A DNA stretch of 64,000 nucleotides from contig NZ_JAUSQK010000001.1 of assembly GCF_030811115.1 (NCBI RefSeq), forward strand, positions 2,418,001 to 2,482,000, read 5' to 3'. The position numbers and the translations under genes are program-made. Positions 26,232-33,101 of this stretch are shown piece by piece; positions within the stretch are counted from its first letter, which is position 1; each line of letters opens with the position of its first letter. The DNA comes from Olsenella profusa DSM 13989. GTDB taxonomy: Bacteria > Actinomycetota > Coriobacteriia > Coriobacteriales > Atopobiaceae. A model generated the notes under the pieces. The model searched no databases. It saw nothing but the letters and a program-made list of their open reading frames with translations, and was not told the origin of the DNA.

Positions 26232-26548
26232 CAGCGATCGCCTCCCCCATCACCCAGGATGGAGGGCACGCGGAAGTAGCGGCCGCTCGTGGAGCCGGCG
26301 TTGTCGAGTGCCACGTCGAGGGGCAGCGCGCGAACGGCATCGTCCACCACGTCCTCCCCCATCACGTTGGAGAGGTCGCCGATGGGATGGTAGGTGGGCT
26401 CCACGCCGTCCAGGTCGTACGTGCGGATGGGCCCGAGCATCCCGACCGCCTCGTTCAGGTAGGCGGTCATCTCCTCGAGCTCCTGGTCATCGAGGGCAAT
26501 GCGGGCGTAGTCGGCGATGCCGGCCACCGTCTCCTTGGAAAGTGCCAT
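26231..26548 (-). CDS. gatC: Aspartyl/glutamyl-tRNA amidotransferase subunit C
   Basis: A 105-aa belt subunit that holds GatA and GatB together. Family features: the N-terminal ADYARIALDDQELEEMTAYL helix and the later VEPTYHPIGDLSN...DDAVRALP segment, with a C-terminal YFRVPSIL that threads into GatA. GGAGGAG precedes the ATG. It is the first gene of gatC-gatA-gatB, so the promoter must lie in the 547-base gap upstream. Confidence 0.95.
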   Translation of the reverse strand: MALSKETVAGIADYARIALDDQELEEMTAYLNEAVGMLGPIRTYDLDGVEPTYHPIGDLSNVMGEDVVDDAVRALPLDVALDNAGSTSGRYFRVPSILGDGGGDR

Positions 26549-27095
26549 GTCTCCTCCGATACGGGCGGGACGACGCAGGCCCCTGGCCCGATCGCCGTCC
26601 CCTCCCCTGAAAGGCGTCTTTCGGGACCCCGGGAATGGGAGTCCCTGATCATTCTAGACAAGGACGCCCAGAAGCGCGACGTCTCGTTCCAGCCGAGACG
26701 GCACCGCAACATAAGGCGAGGCGCATCGCCTCGTTCCGTGGGCGCGATGTGTCCCACGACCGCGCCTCCCGGCCGTCCCACCACCCGCTCGGCGCGGGCC
26801 ACGTGCCGCCCACGAGGGACGGGGACGCCCCATCCCACGCCCGAAACCTTCGAGCAGGAGCGTTTGGGGCCCAAGTGCGTGCTGGGCGGCGCCACATCGC
26901 GTCCTTCCAGCACGTATGGCGGCAAGGTTCGGGCCTCCATGGAGGGAAATCGCCCCGCATACGTCCAAAATCCGGACGGTTCTCGCGCCCCGCAGGCCAC
27001 AGGGCCACGCACTTGGGCCCCAAACGCGCACTGCCGTGCGCCACGCCCATCGGGAGGCCCACCCCGCGCAGCAAGGCGACCCCGCGCGACGGCGC
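26549..27095. other. 547-base intergenic region with hairpins and a long inverted repeat
   Basis: No convincing gene is present; reading frames here lack coding-like openings. The region must hold the gatC promoter. From left to right: a hairpin with TGAAAG-GCGT-CTTTCG near 26608-26621; CGTCTCG-TTCCAGC-CGAGACG (26680-26700); CGAGGCG-CAT-CGCCTCG (26717-26733); and a 22-base perfect inverted repeat with arms at 26860-26881 and 27006-27027. The density of stems suggests structured RNA or a mobile-derived repeat. Confidence 0.6.
26860..27027. repeat. Long inverted-repeat element, copy A
   Basis: The arms are 22 bases each and match perfectly (26860-26881 and 27006-27027), beginning GCGTTTGGGGCCCAAGTGCG on the plus strand, with a 124-base spacer. 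The inner end of the left arm runs on into CTGG. It starts 68 bases past the stop codon of the gene ending at 27096. A related element with 21-base arms lies at 56352-56531; the arms agree at about 23 of 26 positions, while the spacers do not match. Confidence 0.75.
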
Positions 27096-27881
27096 CTAGC
27101 CCTCCCTGCGCGTGTGCGTCAGCAGGAGGCCCCCCAGCATGCCCAGCAACGAGACGAACATGCCCAGCAGCAGGTACCAGTACAGCGGCAGGGTGGCCAC
27201 CTCGATGTCAACGCCGTGGTAGAGCGCCAGCGTGAACAGGACCAGCACCATCTCGAGCAGGCCGGCCAAGGGGACCACGAGCCAGCGCCGCGGGCCCCAC
27301 ACATGCTGGGACCCCATGGCGGCCGATGCGGAAAAGCCAGCGACGGTCATCAGCCCATACAGGTACGTGAGCGCCCAGCGCAGGACCCCACCCGCAGGCG
27401 TGAGCTGCCAGAACCGTACGAGTGCGAGCACCCACACCACGGCATAGAGCACGATGGTCAGCAGGAGCACGGGATGCTCCCCAAGACGGAGGGAGTCACG
27501 CCCCCGAGGATCCGCATAGGCGTCATACGCATCAGAGTCGTAGCCGCCGTCGCCATACGCATCGTAGCCTTCGTAGCCCTGGTGGGTGGCGCGGTCATGG
27601 GAGCGCTCGTCGCGCTCCCGATCCGTCGACCCGTGTCCTGCGGAGCGCCGGGGGTGCGCCGTCTCCTGTCGAGGCCGCCGCGCACGGGCGGCGATGGTGC
27701 GCCTCTTGGCCGGGCCAGCCTGCCGGCGGGCGGTGCCAGCCTTCGATGGCGTCGGCCTTGGCTTTTGACGGGACGTCCCCTGTACAGAGCCAGATGGCCG
27801 TCGCGCCGTTGGCCGGGGGGCCGGCTTGCGCGATGCGGTGCGTGGGTGCGTGCTCCGCCTCCGAGGGGTTCCCTGTGCCAT
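27096..27881 (-). CDS. Membrane protein with basic disordered N-terminus and four TM segments
   Basis: A 261-aa protein of unknown function. Residues 1-100 are rich in Arg, Pro, Ala and Thr and should be disordered and strongly positive. A short Tyr/Asp/Gly repeat follows (GYEGYDAYGDGGYDSDAYDAY, about 102-122). Four membrane segments fill the rest (about 137-157, 167-187, 200-221, 231-255). The ATG at 27881 has no clear ribosome site, so the start is uncertain; a weak GGGACGAG lies about 12 bases upstream. It is divergent from tdk. The cationic head could bind nucleic acid or the inner membrane face. Confidence 0.6.
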   Translation of the reverse strand: MAQGTPRRRSTHPRTASRKPAPRPTARRPSGSVQGTSRQKPRPTPSKAGTARRQAGPAKRRTIAARARRPRQETAHPRRSAGHGSTDRERDERSHDRATHQGYEGYDAYGDGGYDSDAYDAYADPRGRDSLRLGEHPVLLLTIVLYAVVWVLALVRFWQLTPAGGVLRWALTYLYGLMTVAGFSASAAMGSQHVWGPRRWLVVPLAGLLEMVLVLFTLALYHGVDIEVATLPLYWYLLLGMFVSLLGMLGGLLLTHTRREG

Positions 27882-27982
27882 GACGCTATCGCTCGTCCCT
27901 GCTGGTAGTGAGGGGCGACGTGCTATGCATCCGAACCGCAAACAGAGAAGAGGCCATGGGAATTCGCTCCAGTCATCCGCAC

Positions 27983-27998
27983 GCGAGGGCGCCCTCGC
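27983..27998. promoter_or_regulatory. 16-base perfect palindrome between the divergent genes
   Basis: GCGAGGGC followed by GCCCTCGC lies in the 199-base gap between the membrane-protein gene and tdk. A TATCAT -10 match for tdk (28010-28015) begins 11 bases later, so a protein bound here would overlap the -35 region of tdk. No known family consensus is matched. Confidence 0.4.
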
Positions 27999-28080
27999 CC
28001 AAACGCGGCTATCATACCAAACGCACGTCGAAGGTGGCACGGTACGATGCGCCTCAGGCACGGGGGCCAGGAGGGCGACG

Positions 28081-28722
28081 GTGGCGAAGCTGTACTTCAT
28101 CTATGGGGCCATGAACTGCGGAAAGTCCACGAGTCTCCTGCAGGTTGCGCACAACTACGAGGAGCGCGGAATGCACGTGACCATCATGAAGCTCGTCACG
28201 GACACCAGGGGCAACACCAACGTGGTGAGCCGCCTGGGCGTCGTGCGCAAGGCGGACGTGCTCATGGGGCCGCACGGCGACACGTATGGGCTGATGCGCC
28301 GCGCCCTGCCCGAGTCGAGCTGCGTCCTTATGGACGAGGCACAGTTCATGTCGCCTCGTCAGGCGGAGCGCTTGCACCAGGCCGTCCACGAGCTGCACAT
28401 CCCCTGCATGTGCTACGGCCTCAAGATCGACTTCGCCGGACGGGGCTTCCCGGGCGCCTCGCGCCTGCTGGAGCTTGCCGACGAGATCCGCGAGATGCGC
28501 ACCATCTGCCGTTGCGGGCGCAAGGCCACGATGAACCTGCGCCTTGTGAGGGGGCGCGCCACCTTCGACGACAGGCAGGTGGAGGTCGATGACCAGAGCG
28601 ACATCAGGTACGTCTCCGTCTGCGCGGACTGCTTCTATCAGATCCGCGCGGGAAGGATGGCCTACGGCGGGAAGGATGGCCTACGGCGCATAGCGCTGCG
28701 AGTCGTCACAAGTCACCCTTAA
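28081..28722 (+). CDS. tdk: Thymidine kinase, type II, with altered C-terminus
   Basis: A 213-aa cytosolic kinase that phosphorylates thymidine for DNA salvage. P-loop GAMNCGKS (9-16), catalytic Glu in DEAQF (E86), zinc-site C143-x-C145 (TICRCGRKA) and C181-x2-C184 (VSVCADC), and the thymidine-binding region with CYGLKIDF are intact. The GTG start has AGGAGGG five bases upstream. A 19-base tandem duplication at 28651-28688 shifts the frame after Gly196. One copy would end the protein at residue 197 (...YGA); the present reading adds 17 residues, mostly basic and hydrophobic (GKDGLRRIALRVVTSHP). The change is outside the catalytic core, so activity is probably kept. Confidence 0.93.
   Translation: MAKLYFIYGAMNCGKSTSLLQVAHNYEERGMHVTIMKLVTDTRGNTNVVSRLGVVRKADVLMGPHGDTYGLMRRALPESSCVLMDEAQFMSPRQAERLHQAVHELHIPCMCYGLKIDFAGRGFPGASRLLELADEIREMRTICRCGRKATMNLRLVRGRATFDDRQVEVDDQSDIRYVSVCADCFYQIRAGRMAYGGKDGLRRIALRVVTSHP
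28651..28688 (+). repeat. 19-base perfect tandem duplication at the 3' end of tdk
   Basis: The unit GGAAGGATGGCCTACGGCG occurs twice back to back (28651-28669 and 28670-28688); period-19 identity extends back to 28648. Because 19 is not a multiple of three, it changes the reading frame of the last tdk codons. The copies are identical, which suggests a recent slip or duplication. Confidence 0.95.
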
Positions 28723-28745
28723 CCAATACGCACAGGAGTCGATCG

Positions 28746-29417
28746 TCAGTCGACAACGAAGCCAACTACTTTCCGTATGGGTGCTTTTGTAACAATAAAC
28801 TCATAGCTCCCCGCATCGAGTTCCGGTATGTACGTATCATCGATGGAGGATGGGAAGGGAGCATTCGTTCTGCCCGCGGCAAAGGGCACGTGCAGAAGGT
28901 AAGTCGTCTGTGGTTTGATGGATAGTCTGAATTCACCCTGAATCTGTGGAACAGAGCACTGGAGGAGGCCGTTCTCAACGCGAATCCATTGTTCGGGATG
29001 ACGGGCACTCGCGATGGACCACCCCAGAGAGTCCAGATATCCCCTCTCGTCATCCTGGGACTTGTTGTTGATGATTTCAACGTCAAGCACCAGCAACGTC
29101 TTGGCCTGGGAATCAGTCACATCATTGGGAATGGCATACGATGCCTCTTCTGTTGGGGAACTCACGGCGTAAGTGTCGAGGTACTCTTGGATCGACATGC
29201 GATGGGCAGCGTTGATGCGCAGGCTATATCCATCCGTGTTCTCCGTCTTGTACTCCGAGAAGGCCCCATCAAGAGAGACAGTCTCCCCCATACTGTACGC
29301 TTCCTTGGGAATCGTGATTGCCGTCGCATTGACGACCCATATACGCGCCACCAGGGCGATGACACATACAGACACTACAATGAGAATGGCAGCTATGCGC
29401 CTAGTGTTCCGCGCCAT
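28746..29417 (-). CDS. Membrane-anchored extracytoplasmic protein of the ABC island, copy 1
   Basis: A 223-aa protein with an Arg-rich start and one membrane segment (about 8-30), then an extracytoplasmic beta-rich domain. It shares YSMGET just after the anchor (41-46) and general layout with the 226-aa protein at the other end of the ABC genes, so the two are probably paralogues. It may belong to the small DUF5027/DUF5028-type families seen beside ABC transporters, but I cannot confirm this. It overlaps the ATPase gene by 17 bases and is the last gene of the island operon. Base composition is more AT-rich than in core genes. Confidence 0.65.
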   Translation of the reverse strand: MARNTRRIAAILIVVSVCVIALVARIWVVNATAITIPKEAYSMGETVSLDGAFSEYKTENTDGYSLRINAAHRMSIQEYLDTYAVSSPTEEASYAIPNDVTDSQAKTLLVLDVEIINNKSQDDERGYLDSLGWSIASARHPEQWIRVENGLLQCSVPQIQGEFRLSIKPQTTYLLHVPFAAGRTNAPFPSSIDDTYIPELDAGSYEFIVTKAPIRKVVGFVVD

Positions 29418-30129
29418 CGTGCTCCTCCCCTCTCACAAAGCTCTCGTGACCGTCCACGTGTCCCTCGGCCATAGCGTAGATTTCATCGGAAAGCTCATGC
29501 AGAATGGCAGAGGCGTGGCAGGCGAGCAGGATGGTCGCGCCACGCCCCTGTTCGCGTCGCACCAGCCGTGTCACCATCTCCACGCCAGATGCATCCAGCG
29601 CGTTCGTGGGCTCGTCGAGAATGATGAGGCTGGGTCGCTCCAAGAGTGCACCTGCGATGCCCAGACGCTGCTTCATCCCCAACGAGTACTTCCTGAAGGG
29701 ACGCCTGTCTCTGGGGTCAAGACCAACGTCACGCAACACGGCAAGGCAATCCTCCTCAGTCGCAACATCGCGCACCGAGGCAAGCAGTCGAAGGTTCTCA
29801 AGTCCGCTCCGCGATGCAAGGAAAGCTGGCCCTTCCAGAAGCACGCCAACACTTGGCGGAAAGGAGATGTCTTTCCCCACAACCTTTCCGTCCACGCGCA
29901 CCTCGCCGGAGTTTGGGCGGATGAGACCAAGCACCGCGCGCATGAGCATGGTCTTTCCCGAACCATTGGCACCGGAGAGGCCAACGGTGGAGCCCGGCGG
30001 CACCTCAAGGGAGATGTCCGAGAGCACCTCGACTCCACGGATACGCTTTGTGAGATGGGATACCACAACATGGACACCCCGGCCCGTACCCTCATGGGTA
30101 CCTGCAGTGGAGAAATGTGTGCCACTCAT
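29401..30129 (-). CDS. ABC transporter ATPase of the peptide-associated island
   Basis: A 242-aa single ABC domain. Walker A is GANGSGKT, the Q-loop region reads GVLLEGPAF, the signature is SLGMKQRLGIA, Walker B is LIILDEPTNALD, and the H-loop is LACHAS. The signature SLGMKQR is typical of the ABC-2/bacitracin-resistance and bacteriocin-immunity type of ATPases. It pairs with two ABC-2 permeases encoded immediately upstream. The start ATG overlaps the second permease stop as ATGA. Its N-terminal 20 residues are an extra polar stretch. Confidence 0.88.
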   Translation of the reverse strand: MSGTHFSTAGTHEGTGRGVHVVVSHLTKRIRGVEVLSDISLEVPPGSTVGLSGANGSGKTMLMRAVLGLIRPNSGEVRVDGKVVGKDISFPPSVGVLLEGPAFLASRSGLENLRLLASVRDVATEEDCLAVLRDVGLDPRDRRPFRKYSLGMKQRLGIAGALLERPSLIILDEPTNALDASGVEMVTRLVRREQGRGATILLACHASAILHELSDEIYAMAEGHVDGHESFVRGEEHDGAEH

Positions 30130-30962
30130 ATCGCATACTCCTTGTTGATGCAGTCCATACGAGAGAAGTACATGCCCCCTACCACGATGCTGATGAGGGC
30201 AATGCACGCGGCAAGGGCCATGCCACAAAACGGGCTCATTCCCTCCAAGACAGTCCCGTGCGTCCGGGCAGCCATGAGATAGTTGCCAGGAAGCAGAGGG
30301 TTGAACGCGTAGGCAGATGCCAGAAGAAGTGCCATGGTCGCGCCAAAGCTCAGTACGGGGCCAATCATGAGGGCAAGCGCCATCTGCATGAGGGAGAGCG
30401 CCACCAGCAGACAAGGCACAGACAGCACGAAACCCACGATGCCTACGGGTGGGTCAGCATCCATGGGCACGAGCAGCAGGTGCTCGAAGACGTCTTGATC
30501 GATGCCAAGAGAGAGTCTGCCCCGCAGAACAAGTGCGGAGAGCAGACAGACGATGCCCACGAGCAAGAAGCAGACAAGGGTAGAGACAGCTGTCCAGATG
30601 CACTTGGAGACCCACCACGTGCGTCGACCCCCGGACGCGATGAGCACACCTCTCCCAAAGCCCATGAGGTCACGATAGGGATATGAGAACGTCACGTAGA
30701 GTATCGAGCCGAGCATGAACAGCCAGGTGGTGGGAAATGGAAGGAAACGGTCGCGCGCCGGATCGAACACCCTGATGCCACCGAAGCATGCCACCAGTCC
30801 GTCTCCCCATGAGAGCGCTGGGATATCCAGCCCGAAGGACGCGATCCGCACGATCGAGACAACGATGATGCATAGGGCAACGAGCATGACAAGGATCATC
30901 CGCTTGTACGATTCGCGGAACCCCTCACTCAAATCCATGCGCATGCATGCGAGCAGCCTCAT
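30126..30962 (-). CDS. ABC-2 type permease, second of the pair
   Basis: A 278-aa polytopic membrane protein with about six hydrophobic segments (for example RMILVMLVALCIIVVSIV, WLFMLGSILYVTFSY and TLVCFLLVGIVCLLSALVL). The first residues (MRLLACMRMDLSEGFRESYK) form the amphipathic cytoplasmic start of ABC-2 permeases. It overlaps the first permease stop by four bases and the ATPase start by four. Direction of transport cannot be read, but ABC-2 pairs like this export peptides or lipids or give self-protection. Confidence 0.78.
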   Translation of the reverse strand: MRLLACMRMDLSEGFRESYKRMILVMLVALCIIVVSIVRIASFGLDIPALSWGDGLVACFGGIRVFDPARDRFLPFPTTWLFMLGSILYVTFSYPYRDLMGFGRGVLIASGGRRTWWVSKCIWTAVSTLVCFLLVGIVCLLSALVLRGRLSLGIDQDVFEHLLLVPMDADPPVGIVGFVLSVPCLLVALSLMQMALALMIGPVLSFGATMALLLASAYAFNPLLPGNYLMAARTHGTVLEGMSPFCGMALAACIALISIVVGGMYFSRMDCINKEYAI

Positions 30963-31807
30963 AGGACATCACTGTCCCTCTGGGCGCGAAGGATAGCTAC
31001 AGCTGTGGCAAGAAGGAACACAAGCACTATGCAAACCACAACCATACTTTTGGTGTATGTCAGGGACCAACTGCGCAGCATGTCAATGAGGTTGAAGCGG
31101 AACCCATTGATCCCCAACGCTCCGAACACATTTTCGTTAGCGTACTTGATCATCAACAGTGAGAGATAGGCACCAACCAACAGGAGCGCGCGATTGTCCA
31201 CCAGGCATGAGACGCCCAGCACAAACACGGCCCACAAGCCACAGAGGCAGCCGTCTATGAGGGTGTTCACGAGCACATAGGCCCATGGGGCCCCAAAGAA
31301 CAGAGAGACAAGCGCCTCACCCTCCGAGAGCCCAAAGTAGAGGTCGTCAATCACTTCAGGCGTATAGCCAGGCAGGGCACACGCCAAAACAACCAGATTC
31401 AACATGAGGGGCACAGCCGCAACGAGAAACCCTGCTACAAAGGCAGCGAGGCACTTGGCACAGAGATAGCGCCCCCGACTGCTCCGAACGTACATCTGAT
31501 TGAGCACCCCATCAATCGTCTCCGTGCGCAACGACATGGCATAGGGGACGAGAGCGAGCAGCGGCAGCACCTGAAAGAATATCTCACAGGACATGTTCGC
31601 GGACACAAAGACCCATTGCCCATACGCACCCATGGCAGACAGGCCATTCCACTCCCTGCTCAGGGGGTTGAGCGAGCTGCTGACCATAACCGTACTGATC
31701 GCCTCTATGGCAGAGGCGACGGCAAGGAGCGAGGCAACGACTAAGGCAATGACAAACCACCTGTTGCTGAGAGCCTTGCCCAGCTCAAGTCGAACGAGCC
31801 TAATCAT
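30959..31807 (-). CDS. ABC-2 type permease, first of the pair
   Basis: A 282-aa membrane protein beginning MIRLVRLELGKALSNRWF, the usual ABC-2 opening, with about six membrane segments ending in SMVVVCIVLVFLLATAVAIL. The ATG at 31807 overlaps the stop of the 226-aa anchored protein as ATGA and has AGGAGGG upstream. With the adjacent permease and ATPase it would form a heterodimeric exporter. Sequence similarity between the two permeases is low, so this is not a recent duplication. Confidence 0.78.
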   Translation of the reverse strand: MIRLVRLELGKALSNRWFVIALVVASLLAVASAIEAISTVMVSSSLNPLSREWNGLSAMGAYGQWVFVSANMSCEIFFQVLPLLALVPYAMSLRTETIDGVLNQMYVRSSRGRYLCAKCLAAFVAGFLVAAVPLMLNLVVLACALPGYTPEVIDDLYFGLSEGEALVSLFFGAPWAYVLVNTLIDGCLCGLWAVFVLGVSCLVDNRALLLVGAYLSLLMIKYANENVFGALGINGFRFNLIDMLRSWSLTYTKSMVVVCIVLVFLLATAVAILRAQRDSDVL

Positions 31808-32484
31808 GCTGCACCCTCCTGACGCTTGTCCGTGAACGTGCAGTTGACGCGGTATCCCCATCCCTCACCGTTTGAGAACGTGAATGAGTCCGCATCTGGC
31901 TGTACGACCACCCCAACCACAAATTCCCGCTCCTCTCCAGCGTCAAGGGAAAAGTAGCCGCTCTCGTCCCCATCCCTGTCGGGATCAAGGTAGACAATCT
32001 CGTTACTCGGACTGAGGTGCACGATTGAATCAAGAAAGAAAAGAACCTGGCCCGTTTCCGTAGAACTGAGGGGTCTGGCATCGATGTTCTTGATGGTGAC
32101 TCGAAAGACCAGTAGATTCGAGCTGTCACCTGATTCCGCATCGTCGGCAAAAAAGCTTGTCTCCCGATATGAGCTGTCCTTCCACCATGTGCCATCGCCC
32201 GCCGCCTGGGCTGGCCCCTGATAGAGCACGGCGTCAGTGATGCAGAGCTGAAGGCTGCCCTCAAAGGAACTCGAGCCCTCCCCGCCCTCATCAGAGGCCT
32301 CCGCATACGTAAACGTCTCGCCCATGCTATAGACGGGGGCCTCATCTCTCCGCTGTTCCATTTCCTGCTCATAGCTCATGGCCTGATATCGCTGAAAGCC
32401 CCAATAGCCCAGCCCACCGACAATGCACGCCACCGCCAGAATGAGAATGGCCACGACCTCTTTCCTTCTCACGAATCCCCCCAT
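31804..32484 (-). CDS. Membrane-anchored extracytoplasmic protein of the ABC island, copy 2
   Basis: A 226-aa protein: basic start, one membrane segment (about 11-30), a charged linker, then a domain beginning VYSMGET (51-57), shared with the 223-aa protein of the same island. The outer domain is acidic and rich in Asp and Ser (SFFADDAESGDSS, LDPDRDGDESGYF), possibly calcium-binding, though no strict motif is met. The start is uncertain: ATG at 32484 has no ribosome site because a hairpin occupies it, whereas GTG at 32472 (VRRKEVV) has GGGGGGA five bases upstream. Confidence 0.65.
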   Translation of the reverse strand: MGGFVRRKEVVAILILAVACIVGGLGYWGFQRYQAMSYEQEMEQRRDEAPVYSMGETFTYAEASDEGGEGSSSFEGSLQLCITDAVLYQGPAQAAGDGTWWKDSSYRETSFFADDAESGDSSNLLVFRVTIKNIDARPLSSTETGQVLFFLDSIVHLSPSNEIVYLDPDRDGDESGYFSLDAGEEREFVVGVVVQPDADSFTFSNGEGWGYRVNCTFTDKRQEGAA

Positions 32485-32489
32485 CAGAA

Positions 32490-32518
32490 GGGCTGAATGG
32501 CATGCTGCCATTCAGCCC
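32490..32518 (-). terminator. 13-bp stem hairpin between the secreted protein gene and the ABC genes
   Basis: GGGCTGAATGGCA-TGC-TGCCATTCAGCCC is a perfect 13-bp stem with a 3-base loop, 15 bases past the stop codon of the secreted protein gene and 6 bases before the next ATG. Only TTCT follows on the minus strand. It probably stops part of transcription or protects the upstream mRNA, giving more secreted protein than transporter. Confidence 0.75.
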
Positions 32519-32532
32519 GCGCTCGTTGGTGG

Positions 32533-32988
32533 CTAGTTCAAGTCAGCATAGTTTCCGGCACAGTCAGGACTCCAGGCTCCCGAAATGGAACCCCATCCGC
32601 TGTCTGCCCAGCCCGTCAGGCGTGCAAAGCGATACCCGCTCTCGCGTACGCTATTGTGAATCTCGTACTTACCAAGACCGGGGACCCGCACATAGCCGCC
32701 ATTCGTGCAGTTGTGCTCACCGTACCCCGAGCTGTAGCTTGACCCATCCACATACATGCGCGGAGCATTGCCCCTCATGTAAGTGACATTGATGTACGTA
32801 GAGCTGTAGGTATCTTTGCTTCGCCAATTAGTGCCTTGGGTGGTACCAGCTCCACTAAAATAGAAGGAGAAAACAGAGTCCTGCGTAGTCTCTACTTTTG
32901 CCTGTGCGGGCGTCGCAGGTTGTGCCAGGAGTGCCACAGCAAAGGCCACTGCCATGACAAGCACACCGAACCTTTTCCTGCCATACAT
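32533..32988 (-). CDS. Secreted protein of the ABC island (DUF2712-like)
   Basis: A 151-aa precursor. The signal peptide is clear: MYGRKRF, a hydrophobic core VLVMAVAFAVALLA, and a cleavage site AQA before Lys31. The mature 121 residues are Ser, Gly and Tyr-rich, with two Cys (HNCTNGGY and SPDCAGNY) that could form one disulfide, and no lipobox. The pattern (SFYFSG..., RSKDTYSSTYI, late SGAWSPDC) recalls proteins labelled DUF2712, many of which lie beside ABC transporters; this is from memory. I chose the internal ATG with GGAGGA five bases upstream. It is the first gene of the operon behind the regulator. Confidence 0.7.
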   Translation of the reverse strand: MYGRKRFGVLVMAVAFAVALLAQPATPAQAKVETTQDSVFSFYFSGAGTTQGTNWRSKDTYSSTYINVTYMRGNAPRMYVDGSSYSSGYGEHNCTNGGYVRVPGLGKYEIHNSVRESGYRFARLTGWADSGWGSISGAWSPDCAGNYADLN

Positions 32989-33101
32989 CTTGTCCTCCAT
33001 CTCTCTAACCATCGAAATGATTGGGCGCCCATGCCTCACAGTGACGGCCTATGGGCATCCCGTCTGTAGTCACGCGATATGAGAATGGGAAATGGGCCTG
33101 T

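Noticed and set aside
26860-27027. IS element or integrase-type attachment site
   Set aside because: No transposase or integrase frame lies inside, the spacer is only 124 bases, and no direct target duplication is visible; a MITE-like origin remains possible.
26549-27095. RNase P or tmRNA gene in the structured gap
   Set aside because: No conserved RNase P core or tmRNA acceptor and tag sequences were found; stems are separate short hairpins.
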